DNA from: an uncultured Clostridia bacterium
GTDB taxonomy: Bacteria; Bacillota; Clostridia; Christensenellales; Borkfalkiaceae
DNA: 6,146 nt
Direction: 5' to 3'
NCBI GenBank assembly: GCA_947629845.1
Contig: CANRFD010000078.1
Location: 1-6,146 of the forward strand
The translations under genes and the position numbers were made by a program. Of this stretch, positions 1 through 6,146 are shown piece by piece; the stretch's first letter is position 1, and each line of letters begins with the position of its first letter. The notes below the pieces were generated by a model. The model ran no database searches. It had not been told where the DNA came from and saw only the letters and a program-made list of their open reading frames with translations.

Positions 1-72
1 CTTCGGCGAAGTAGCCCCACAGGGGCGAAGTACCGCGACGACTGACCTGATATCCCAAAAACGTTACATTCC
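1..72. other. Gene-free leader DNA upstream of clpX, with short repeats
   Basis: No convincing coding sequence is visible here. The stretch has an 8-bp direct repeat (GCGAAGTA at 6-13 and 25-32) and two small hairpins: CTTCG/CGAAG at 1-11, and GCCCC/GGGGC at 14-26 with an ACA loop. One frame is open from the window edge to a TGA at 43-45, so the last residues of an upstream gene cannot be excluded. The repeat structure makes intergenic repeat DNA more likely. I see no CIRCE or CtsR-type heat-shock operator and no convincing sigma-A promoter, so the clpX promoter is either weak, masked, or upstream of the window. Confidence 0.45.
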
Positions 73-134
73 TCGTTGAATTTATTTTTACGCATGCGCC
101 CGTAAGGAGCGCAAGCGAAAAAGAAATTCAACGA
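73..134 (+). repeat. Long inverted repeat (hairpin) in the clpX leader
   Basis: Positions 73-83 are a perfect 11-bp reverse complement of 124-134. The pairing continues inward: 84/123 mismatch, 85-89 with 118-122, a bulged A at 90, and 91-93 with 115-117. An inner stem follows, with 95-99 pairing 109-113 and 100-101 pairing 106-107, closed by GTAA at 102-105. As RNA this is one long hairpin with a GNRA-type tetraloop. No T-run follows it on either strand, so it is not an intrinsic terminator. It is AT-rich in its outer arms, unlike the surrounding DNA. It may be a dispersed palindromic repeat or a cis-acting leader element; one window cannot decide between them. Confidence 0.8.
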
Positions 135-140
135 AAAACA

Positions 141-146
141 CGAGGT
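141..146 (+). promoter_or_regulatory. clpX ribosome binding site, potentially sequestered
   Basis: GAGGT at 142-146 is the only Shine-Dalgarno-like match ahead of the clpX ATG. It lies four bases or fewer from the start codon, which is closer than usual. The five bases CGAGG (141-145) are complementary to CCTCG at 71-75, at the base of the leader hairpin, so the site could be paired in an alternative fold. The masking is an inference from complementarity. Confidence 0.55.
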
Positions 147-149
147 ATT

Positions 150-1382
<1,233 letters not shown>

Positions 1383-1406
1383 CGCCCGAGCGCCCCGACA
1401 CCCAAT

Positions 1407-1459
1407 CCCCAACATCTTAACACCCCAAGCACCCCAACATCTTAACACTCCAACACCCC
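1407..1459. repeat. C-rich tandem direct repeat downstream of clpX
   Basis: A 17-bp sequence starting CCCCAACATC is repeated exactly at 1407-1423 and 1432-1448, a 25-bp period. A degenerate continuation (ACTCCAACACCCCAATA) follows to about 1462. C-runs of three or four occur at 1393-1396, 1401-1403, 1407-1410, 1423-1426, 1432-1435 and 1456-1459, so the minus strand has clustered G-tracts. The array is untranslated and sits between the clpX stop and its terminator. Confidence 0.8.
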
Positions 1460-1476
1460 AATATACCAAATCCCTT

Positions 1477-1501
1477 TTCCGCCCCTCGGGCGGAATTTTT
1501 T
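1477..1501 (+). terminator. Intrinsic terminator of clpX
   Basis: An 8-bp perfect stem pairs TTCCGCCC (1477-1484) with GGGCGGAA (1488-1495) across a CTC loop. Six T residues follow at 1496-1501. This is a textbook Rho-independent terminator. The upstream side lacks an A-run, so it works for + strand transcription only, separating clpX from the genes downstream. Confidence 0.93.
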
Positions 1502-1522
1502 CACCCGCCTTACCCCCCCTTG

Positions 1523-1565
1523 CCCCCTCCCGGGGAGGGGGTGTCCCATAGGGACGGGGGTGGGG
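1523..1565. repeat. C/G-rich palindromes with clustered G-runs
   Basis: CCCCCTCC (1523-1530) pairs with GGAGGGGG (1534-1541) across a 3-base loop. Directly after it, GTCCC (1543-1547) pairs with GGGAC (1551-1555) across ATA. G-runs at 1532-1535, 1537-1541, 1551-1553, 1556-1560 and 1562-1565 could instead fold into a quadruplex. No T-run follows, so this is not a terminator. The adjacent double palindrome looks like a dispersed intergenic repeat unit, but copy number cannot be judged here. Confidence 0.7.
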
Positions 1566-1599
1566 CACGCCCATATCCAGCGAACCGCCCGTCCTCCTC

Positions 1600-1629
1600 A
1601 TTCCGAGGCTCCGAAGGAGCCGAGTGAAT
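1600..1629. repeat. Imperfect inverted repeat, likely dispersed intergenic palindrome
   Basis: GGCTCC (1607-1612) pairs with GGAGCC (1616-1621) across GAA, and ATTC (1600-1603) pairs with GAAT (1626-1629) with a few unpaired bases between. The layout (CATTCCGAG... stem ...GAATCT) resembles a style of short palindromic repeat seen between genes in many bacterial genomes. The family assignment is a recollection of the pattern, not a database match. Confidence 0.6.
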
Positions 1630-1712
1630 CTTCCCCGATCAGCCGAATTGCCCCTTGCCGTCCCTCCGCATATATTCCCACCCCGTCTCCCCAAACATTC
1701 CCGTCTCCCCCC

Positions 1713-1741
1713 TTGCAATTCTCCCCGCAGTGTGCTAAAAT
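1713..1741 (+). promoter_or_regulatory. Sigma-A-type promoter for the small CxxC gene
   Basis: TTGCAA (1713-1718) and TAAAAT (1736-1741) are separated by exactly 17 bases. TGC immediately before the -10 element gives an extended -10 (TGN). The predicted start is near A1748, just upstream of an AAGGAGG at 1751-1757. Position and strand fit the gene at 1773. The promoter lies after the clpX terminator, as expected for a new transcription unit. Confidence 0.75.
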
Positions 1742-1750
1742 AGTCGCAAA

Positions 1751-1757
1751 AAGGAGG
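1751..1757 (+). promoter_or_regulatory. Strong Shine-Dalgarno with unusually long spacer
   Basis: AAGGAGG is a near-perfect ribosome binding site. The first usable in-frame start is the ATG at 1773, leaving 15 bases between them instead of the usual 5-9. No ATG, GTG or TTG in that frame lies closer. The intervening GC-rich bases (GGCGCCCGCC) could form a tiny stem that shortens the effective distance; that is speculation. Confidence 0.65.
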
Positions 1758-1772
1758 CGCCCGCCGCAAACC

Positions 1773-2030
1773 ATGTCACACAGCAAGCAAACAAAGCGCG
1801 GATATTCGCTGTATGTGGAGGAATGGAACCCCTCCGCCAAAAAATACATCAACACCTGCAAGCTCTGCGGCCACGCGGGCTACAGCCCCACCATCGACGA
1901 AGAGGGCTTCTGCAACACCCCCGTCCACCGTGCGATCCGCAGCGAATTAAAGCAAACGCTGTCGGTTTTGCCCCTCGACGAGCGCGGCTACTGCGCCGTC
2001 TGCGCCAAACTCATCGACGGAAAAAACTGA
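1773..2030 (+). CDS. Small double-CxxC protein, probably zinc-binding, function unknown
   Basis: I do not recognise this 85-residue protein. It has two knuckles, C29-x2-C32 (CKLCG) and C74-x2-C77, a typical arrangement for one structural zinc ion, with C47, H34 and H52 as further possible ligands. A short motif occurs twice, DEEGFC at 42-47 and DERGYC at 69-74, suggesting a degenerate internal duplication. The N-terminus is basic and there is no signal peptide or membrane segment, so it should be cytosolic. It has its own extended -10 promoter and a strong Shine-Dalgarno, and it is read in the same direction as uvrC 88 bases downstream. No terminator is visible between them, so read-through into uvrC is possible. 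The start is the first in-frame ATG after the Shine-Dalgarno. Coding is supported by the Cys pattern, promoter and ribosome site. Zinc binding is inferred, and a nucleic-acid role is only a possibility. Confidence 0.75.
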   Translation: MSHSKQTKRGYSLYVEEWNPSAKKYINTCKLCGHAGYSPTIDEEGFCNTPVHRAIRSELKQTLSVLPLDERGYCAVCAKLIDGKN

Positions 2031-2083
2031 CGCCGCCGCGCCCTTCTCCCCCAAAAGAACGGCCGCGAAATTGCGTGAAAGAG

Positions 2084-2112
2084 TTGAAAATCCGTGCAAA
2101 GTCGTGTATAAT
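2084..2112 (+). promoter_or_regulatory. Near-consensus sigma-A promoter of the uvrC cluster
   Basis: TTGAAA (2084-2089) and a perfect TATAAT (2107-2112) are separated by exactly 17 bases. This is the best promoter match in the window. The predicted start falls at about 2117-2119, on or within two bases of the uvrC ATG, which would leave essentially no 5' untranslated region. It lies in the 88-bp gap between the small CxxC gene and uvrC. Confidence 0.85.
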
Positions 2113-2118
2113 GGTAGT

Positions 2119-3930
2119 ATGGGAGAAAGCGTACTGCGCGAAAAACTCAAACTCTTGCCCGATTCGCCCGGCGTGTACATCATGCTCGATAAGGACGGCG
2201 CCGTCATCTACGTCGGCAAGGCGCGCGTCCTGAAAAACCGCGTGCGGCAATATTTCCATTCTACGGACAAGCCGGCAAAAGTACAGGCGATGGTGGCACA
2301 GATCGCCGATTTTTCCTATGTCGTCACGCCCTCCGAGGTAGACGCCCTCTCCCTCGAAAACACCTACATCAAAAAGTACAAGCCCAAATACAACATCCTT
2401 CTCAAGGACGATAAGACGTACCCGTACATCAAATTGCACACCAAGGAGGAATTTCCGCGCATCTCCATCACCCGCCGCGTCAAGAAGGACGGCAGGTATT
2501 TCGGCCCCTTCATGCAGGGCATCAGCTGCAAGGATATCGTCGACGTCTGCGCGAAGGTCTACAACATCCGCACCTGCGGCGTCGCCGTCACGGGGAAGGA
2601 GAAAAAACCCTGTCTCAACTACCACCTGCACCGCTGCCTCGCGCCGTGCGCCCACCTCGTGACGAGGGAAGAATACGCCGCGCGCGTGGAAAAGGCGATC
2701 GGCTTCCTCTCTGGCGACTACGAGGAGGCGGAACGCATCCTCCGCGAAAAGATGGAAAAATTCGCCGAGGAGGAGCAATTCGAACTCGCGCTCGACTACC
2801 GCAACAAGATCAACATGCTGGCGGGGCTCAAGCTGCGGCGCATCACGGCGATGCCGCGCGACGTCGACGCCGACATCTGGGCGATCTCCTCCAACGGCCT
2901 GTACGCGTGCATCAGCCTGCTCGTCACGCGCAAGGGCGTCATGCAGGGCAGCCGCAACTTCCCGCTCGAAGAGGGGGCGGGGGAGAACGGCGAGAGCTTC
3001 ACAAGTTTTCTCACGCAGTACTACACCGCCCACGAGTTGCCCCACGAACTCATCGTCGACGGCGAATTGGACGACGCCCTCTTCCTCGCCTACGCGCGGG
3101 AGAAGCGGGGGAAGAAGGTGGAGCTCGTGCGCCCCAAGGCGGGGATCCGCCGCGAGCTCGCCGGCATGGCGGCCAAGAACGCCAAGGAGTACCTCGAAAA
3201 GTCGGTCTCCGCCATCGCCCACAAGAACGATATGACCCGCAGCGCATGCGAAAGGCTGCAAACGCTGCTCGGTTTGGCGCGTTACCCCCGCCGCATGGAG
3301 TGCTACGATATCTCGGATATCTCGGGCGTGGACAAGGTGGGCAGCATGGTGGTGTTCACCGACGGCGAGGCGGATAAATACGAGTACCGCCGCTTCCGCA
3401 TCAAGACGGTGGAGGGCGCGAACGACTTCGCCTCCCTGCAGGAAGTTCTCACGCGGCGGCTCAAAAAGCTCGGCACCGACGAGGAGGAAAAATTCCCCAA
3501 GCCCGATCTCATCGTCATCGACGGCGGCAAGGGTCAGCTCTCCTCTGTAAAACAGGTTTTTGACGACATGGGGGTGGAAAACATCGACCTGATCGCCCTC
3601 GCCAAGCAGGAGGAAGAGGTGTTCACCCTGCAGCGGGACGAGGCCGTTCGGCTCGACAGGCGGGACTACGCCTTAAAGACGCTGCAGCGCATCCGCGACG
3701 AGGCGCACCGCTTCGCCATCACATATTTCCGCAACCTGCACTCCAAGCGCTCGCTCTCTTCGGTGCTCGAGGAGATCGACGGGGTGGGGAAGCGCAAGCG
3801 GGAGGCGCTGATGCGGCGGTTCGGCACGCTCGACAGGATCGTCGGCGCAAGCGAAGCCGAGCTCGCAACGGCGGAGGGCGTCGGCCCCGAACTTGCAAAA
3901 CGCATCAAACGCTATCTGGATACATTATGA
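2119..3930 (+). CDS. uvrC: UvrC, excinuclease ABC subunit C
   Basis: UvrC makes both incisions around a lesion in nucleotide excision repair, working with UvrB on damaged DNA. The 603-residue protein has the N-terminal GIY-YIG nuclease (GVY 18-20, YVG 31-33, R41, catalytic E80). Four cysteines, C153, C165, C173 and C177, match the spacing of the E. coli UvrC iron-sulfur cluster ligands. A UVR (UvrB-binding) helical pair lies at about 202-237. The C-terminal RNase H-like nuclease has the D-D-H triad D397, D468 and H530, followed by two helix-hairpin-helix motifs (about 553-569 and 585-600). Length is normal. ATG 2119 is chosen because it gives the usual short N-terminus before LLPDSPG. A TTG at 2071 would add 16 residues spanning the promoter. 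No Shine-Dalgarno precedes the ATG. The stop overlaps the next gene by four bases. Confidence 0.97.
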   Translation: MGESVLREKLKLLPDSPGVYIMLDKDGAVIYVGKARVLKNRVRQYFHSTDKPAKVQAMVAQIADFSYVVTPSEVDALSLENTYIKKYKPKYNILLKDDKTYPYIKLHTKEEFPRISITRRVKKDGRYFGPFMQGISCKDIVDVCAKVYNIRTCGVAVTGKEKKPCLNYHLHRCLAPCAHLVTREEYAARVEKAIGFLSGDYEEAERILREKMEKFAEEEQFELALDYRNKINMLAGLKLRRITAMPRDVDADIWAISSNGLYACISLLVTRKGVMQGSRNFPLEEGAGENGESFTSFLTQYYTAHELPHELIVDGELDDALFLAYAREKRGKKVELVRPKAGIRRELAGMAAKNAKEYLEKSVSAIAHKNDMTRSACERLQTLLGLARYPRRMECYDISDISGVDKVGSMVVFTDGEADKYEYRRFRIKTVEGANDFASLQEVLTRRLKKLGTDEEEKFPKPDLIVIDGGKGQLSSVKQVFDDMGVENIDLIALAKQEEEVFTLQRDEAVRLDRRDYALKTLQRIRDEAHRFAITYFRNLHSKRSLSSVLEEIDGVGKRKREALMRRFGTLDRIVGASEAELATAEGVGPELAKRIKRYLDTL

Positions 3931-4745
3931 AATATCAGCTTTTTCTGTCCGATTTCGACGGCACGCTCGTGCGGAGCGACGGCACGGTCTCACAAAGGAA
4001 CATTCAAGCCATCGGGCGTTACCGCGCGGCGGGCGGCGTCTTTGCCGTGTGCACGGGGCGCATGCTCACCTCCATCCTACCGCGGCTCAAGGAGCTCGGT
4101 CTGACCGAGGGTCTCGTCGTCGCCTATCAGGGCGCCACCATTGCCGATATCGCCACGGGCGAACTGTTAAAGGACGACGGTTTTACCGAGAAGGACGCCC
4201 TTCGCGCCGTGCGTGCGCTCGAGGCGGAGGGATGCCACATCCACATCTACACGGTGAACGCGCTCTACAGCAACCGCGACGACGAGCTCCTCCGCGTCTA
4301 TGAAGACATCTGCCGCGTCAGGCGCACGGCGGTCATCGGGCAGCTCTCGTCCTTTATCGAAGAGCGCCATCCGCGCGTCGTCAAAGTGCTCGCCATGTTG
4401 GAGCCGGAGAAGAAGGCCGCGCTCGCCGCCCGTCTCTCGGCGGCGCTCGGGGAGGGGTTTTTCGTCACCTGTTCCTCCGATTGGCTCGTCGAGATCATGC
4501 CCGCGGGGCAGGATAAGGCGTCGGCGGTGCAATTTCTCGCCGAGTACTACGGGGTGGAGCGGGAGCGCGTCGCCGCCATCGGGGATCAGCTCAACGACCT
4601 GCCCATGCTCCGCGCGGCGGGCGGAAAGTTCGCCGTGGAAAACGCAGAGGAAGAACTGAAGCGCGAGGCCGTCGTCGTTCCCTCCTTCGAGGAGGACGGC
4701 GTCGCCTACGCACTGGAAAATTTCGCTATGGGGGAAATGTCATGA
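3927..4745 (+). CDS. Cof-type HAD-superfamily hydrolase (HAD-IIB)
   Basis: This 272-residue cytosolic protein belongs to the Cof/YidA-like HAD phosphatases, which hydrolyse small phosphorylated metabolites such as sugar phosphates or cofactor phosphates. The substrate cannot be read from sequence. Motif I is DFDGT with nucleophile D9 and acid/base D11. TGR (42-44) follows in its usual place. Motif III lysine is K196 (QDKA), and motif IV is GDQLND (218-223) with magnesium ligands D219 and D223. The region between about 80 and 185 is the type IIB cap. At motif II the usual Asn-Gly-Ala reads Tyr-Gln-Gly-Ala (66-69). The start ATG overlaps the uvrC stop (ATGA), so translation is probably coupled. 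Its position between uvrC and hprK suggests co-expression only; a sugar-phosphate role linked to HprK is a weak inference. Confidence 0.93.
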   Translation: MKYQLFLSDFDGTLVRSDGTVSQRNIQAIGRYRAAGGVFAVCTGRMLTSILPRLKELGLTEGLVVAYQGATIADIATGELLKDDGFTEKDALRAVRALEAEGCHIHIYTVNALYSNRDDELLRVYEDICRVRRTAVIGQLSSFIEERHPRVVKVLAMLEPEKKAALAARLSAALGEGFFVTCSSDWLVEIMPAGQDKASAVQFLAEYYGVERERVAAIGDQLNDLPMLRAAGGKFAVENAEEELKREAVVVPSFEEDGVAYALENFAMGEMS

Positions 4746-5665
4746 ACGATGTCTTGCCGCACGAAACGGTAATGCTCGACCAATTCGCCTACGATCTCAA
4801 TCTCGAGCTGTTGTATGCGGGAAGGGGGATCATCACGCTCACCAACACCAGCGTCGACAGGCCGGGGCTGCGCCTCGCAGGATTTTTCCACTATTACGAG
4901 GCGCAGCGCATCATGCTCATCGGGCTCACCGAGCACGAGTACATGCGTTCGCTCTCTCCGGAGGAGCGCACGGAGAAGATCGGCAAGCTCTTCGACTGCG
5001 GTCAGGTGCCCTGCGTCATCTTCGCACGCGACCTGCCCGTCCTGCCCGAGTTCATGGAGTGCGTAAGAAAGTCCGGCACGCCCGTGTTCCGTACGGGCAA
5101 GATGACGACGAGCATCATGGCCGACCTCTGCCTCTACCTCGGCAGATTGCTCGCGCCCGCCACCACCGTGCACGCGGGACTATTGGACGTGTTCGGTGCC
5201 GGCATCCTTCTCACGGGGGAGAGCGGCGTGGGCAAGAGCGAGACGGCGATGGAGCTCATTAAGCGCGGCCACCGCCTCGTCGCCGACGATTCCGTCGTCA
5301 TCAAGCGCACGGAGAAGGGGCTTGTCGGCTCCTCGCCCGAGCGCATCCGCTACTTCATGGAGCTGCGCGGCATCGGCATCATCAATGTGAAGAACATGTA
5401 CGGTTCGGGCTCCGTCCTCTCCGAGAAGGAAGTGGAGCTCGTCATCCGCCTCGAGCACTGGAAGCAGGGCAAGGAGTACGACCGTCTCGGCGGAGAGGGG
5501 GACGTCGAAGAGATCCTCGGCGTGCAGGTGCCGCGGCTCACGGTGCCCGTCTCCCCCGGCCGCAACCTCGCCATTCTCATCGAGGTGGCAGCGCGCAACC
5601 ACAGGCTGAAGGACATGGGCTACGACGCCGCGCAGGAGCTCATCCAGCGCACGATCGGAAGATGA
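4742..5665 (+). CDS. hprK: HPr kinase/phosphorylase
   Basis: HprK phosphorylates HPr on Ser46 using ATP or pyrophosphate and also reverses the reaction. This sets carbon catabolite repression through CcpA and modulates PTS transport. The 307-residue protein has the N-terminal HprK domain (about 1-130) and the C-terminal kinase domain. The kinase domain shows H144 in TVHAG, Walker A GESGVGKS (159-166), the HRLVADD segment (177-183), the family signature MELRGIGIINV (206-216) and the C-terminal SPGRNLAILIEVAARN stretch (271-286). All hallmark elements are intact and length is normal for Bacillota. Start and stop both overlap neighbours by ATGA. A G-run at 4730-4734 may aid initiation. No HPr gene is in the window. 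In many Bacillota hprK lies near murB, rapZ, yvcK and whiA, which could lie further downstream. Confidence 0.98.
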   Translation: MNDVLPHETVMLDQFAYDLNLELLYAGRGIITLTNTSVDRPGLRLAGFFHYYEAQRIMLIGLTEHEYMRSLSPEERTEKIGKLFDCGQVPCVIFARDLPVLPEFMECVRKSGTPVFRTGKMTTSIMADLCLYLGRLLAPATTVHAGLLDVFGAGILLTGESGVGKSETAMELIKRGHRLVADDSVVIKRTEKGLVGSSPERIRYFMELRGIGIINVKNMYGSGSVLSEKEVELVIRLEHWKQGKEYDRLGGEGDVEEILGVQVPRLTVPVSPGRNLAILIEVAARNHRLKDMGYDAAQELIQRTIGR

Positions 5666-6146
5666 GCCCCGAAATCCTCGCCCCCGCGGGGGACGAACAG
5701 TCGGCGTATGCCGCGCTCAACGCGGGCGCCGACGCCGTATATCTCGGACTTACACGGTTTTCCGCGCGTTCTGCCGCGGAAAATTTTGACGTTTCGGCGC
5801 TCGGGCGGGTGGCGGCGCATGCGCACCTTCTCGGGGCGTCGGTGTACGTCGCGCTCAACACCCTCGTAAAGGACGCCGAGACGGACGATTTCTTCGCCGC
5901 CGCTGTCGCCGCATGGAACGCGGGCGCCGACGCCATTCTCATACAGGACGTCTTTCTCGGGCGGGAGCTCAAGCGGCTCTACCCGCAGATGACGCTGCAC
6001 CTCTCCACGCAGGGGGGCTGCTGCAACGTCTATGGCGCGGAAATCGCAAAACGCTGCGGGTTTTCCCGCGTCGTGCTCGCCCGCGAGACCCCGCTTGCCG
6101 ACATCGCGGAGATCTCCCGCGTCATCGAGACGGAGGCCTTCGTGCA
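5662..6146 (+). CDS. U32-family protein ("peptidase U32", RlhA/TrhP-like), 3' truncated by window
   Basis: The first 161 codons are visible and stay open to the window edge. The N-terminus ILAPAGD, then GADAVYLG (22-29) and FSAR, is the hallmark start of the U32 family. It is followed by YVALNTLV, the GADAILIQD strand, HLSTQ and RVVLARE, all in family order. The window ends at ETEAFV, right where the U32 signature (with its conserved Cys residues) normally begins, so the iron-sulfur ligands cannot be checked. Though named peptidases, characterised members such as E. coli RlhA and TrhP are prephenate-dependent RNA hydroxylation factors; that is the likelier role here, with target unknown. The ATG overlaps the hprK stop (ATGA). 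Where relatives usually show residues such as MTIHN after STQ, this protein has GGCCN. Confidence 0.93.
   Translation, partial: MSPEILAPAGDEQSAYAALNAGADAVYLGLTRFSARSAAENFDVSALGRVAAHAHLLGASVYVALNTLVKDAETDDFFAAAVAAWNAGADAILIQDVFLGRELKRLYPQMTLHLSTQGGCCNVYGAEIAKRCGFSRVVLARETPLADIAEISRVIETEAFV

Larger units (their letters stand above)
1502..1712. other. Gene-free intergenic stretch with palindromes and pyrimidine-rich DNA
   Basis: I see no gene here. It holds the G-rich palindrome at 1523-1565, the hairpin at 1600-1629 and, from about 1630, a strongly pyrimidine-rich segment on the + strand. That segment has an 11-bp direct repeat (CCCGTCTCCCC at 1682-1692 and 1700-1710, 18-bp period). The frame of the downstream small gene is open through much of this stretch, but it lacks a plausible start and its translation is proline/serine-rich low-complexity sequence. 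I treat that as fortuitous. Confidence 0.7.

Noticed and set aside
1..45. C-terminus of an upstream protein ending at TGA 43-45
   Set aside because: Only 14 codons are visible, with no recognisable motif, and the same bases form direct repeats and hairpins. It cannot be supported.
73..134. Leader palindrome as an intrinsic terminator of an upstream gene
   Set aside because: The stem is followed by an A-rich run and no T-run, on either strand.
1407..1448. CRISPR-like repeat
   Set aside because: Only two exact units with 8-base separation and no spacer diversity or cas genes; it is a short tandem repeat.
1560..1772. N-terminal extension of the small CxxC gene to give 156 residues
   Set aside because: The extension is Pro/Ser-rich, crosses the promoter and repeats, and has no ribosome site. 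The promoter at 1713-1741 would lie inside it.
2071..2118. Upstream TTG start for uvrC
   Set aside because: It has no Shine-Dalgarno, the extra 16 residues are not typical of UvrC, and they would cover the -35 and -10 elements.
2011..3261. Long minus-strand open frame (416 codons) opposite uvrC
   Set aside because: It is the antisense shadow of uvrC in GC-rich DNA. Its translation has no recognisable motif, while the + strand encodes a complete UvrC.
2646..3377. Second + strand open frame inside uvrC
   Set aside because: Out-of-frame shadow rich in Arg, Gly and His; uvrC's conserved residues lie in the other frame throughout.

Overview
The window is a GC-rich, ordinary chromosomal stretch with every supported gene on the + strand. 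It most likely comes from a high-GC member of the Bacillota (class Clostridia or a relative). The reasons are a full-length HPr kinase/phosphorylase (HprK), the uvrC...hprK order that recurs in Bacillota, sigma-A-type promoters, and a long U32-family protein directly after hprK. A narrower placement would be a guess.

Region 1 (1-1501) holds clpX with its leader and terminator. ClpX is complete, with zinc finger, AAA+ motifs and pore loops all intact. Its leader carries a 62-nt AT-rich inverted repeat with a GTAA loop, just upstream of the Shine-Dalgarno and able to pair with it. A 17-bp direct repeat and a clean intrinsic terminator follow the stop codon.

Region 2 (1383-1772) is a 390-bp gene-free gap. 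It has a C-rich repeat array, the clpX terminator, two or three strong hairpins that look like remnants of dispersed intergenic repeats, a pyrimidine-rich stretch with an 11-bp direct repeat, and a good promoter at its right end.

Region 3 (1773-2030) encodes an unrecognised 85-residue protein with two CxxC knuckles, probably zinc-binding.

Region 4 (2084-6146) is a tightly coupled cluster: uvrC (nucleotide excision repair nuclease), a Cof-type HAD hydrolase, hprK (carbon catabolite control) and the N-terminal part of a U32-family protein that runs off the window. All three junctions are 4-base ATGA overlaps, so the genes are very probably co-transcribed and translationally coupled. The promoter in front of uvrC is close to consensus, and its predicted start site falls on the uvrC ATG, which has no Shine-Dalgarno. 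The cluster may therefore begin with a leaderless message.

I found no CRISPR array, tRNA, rRNA, insertion sequence or phage gene. I did not find an undescribed multi-gene system. The items most worth following are the possible leaderless uvrC start, the clpX leader hairpin, and the small CxxC protein with its own promoter.
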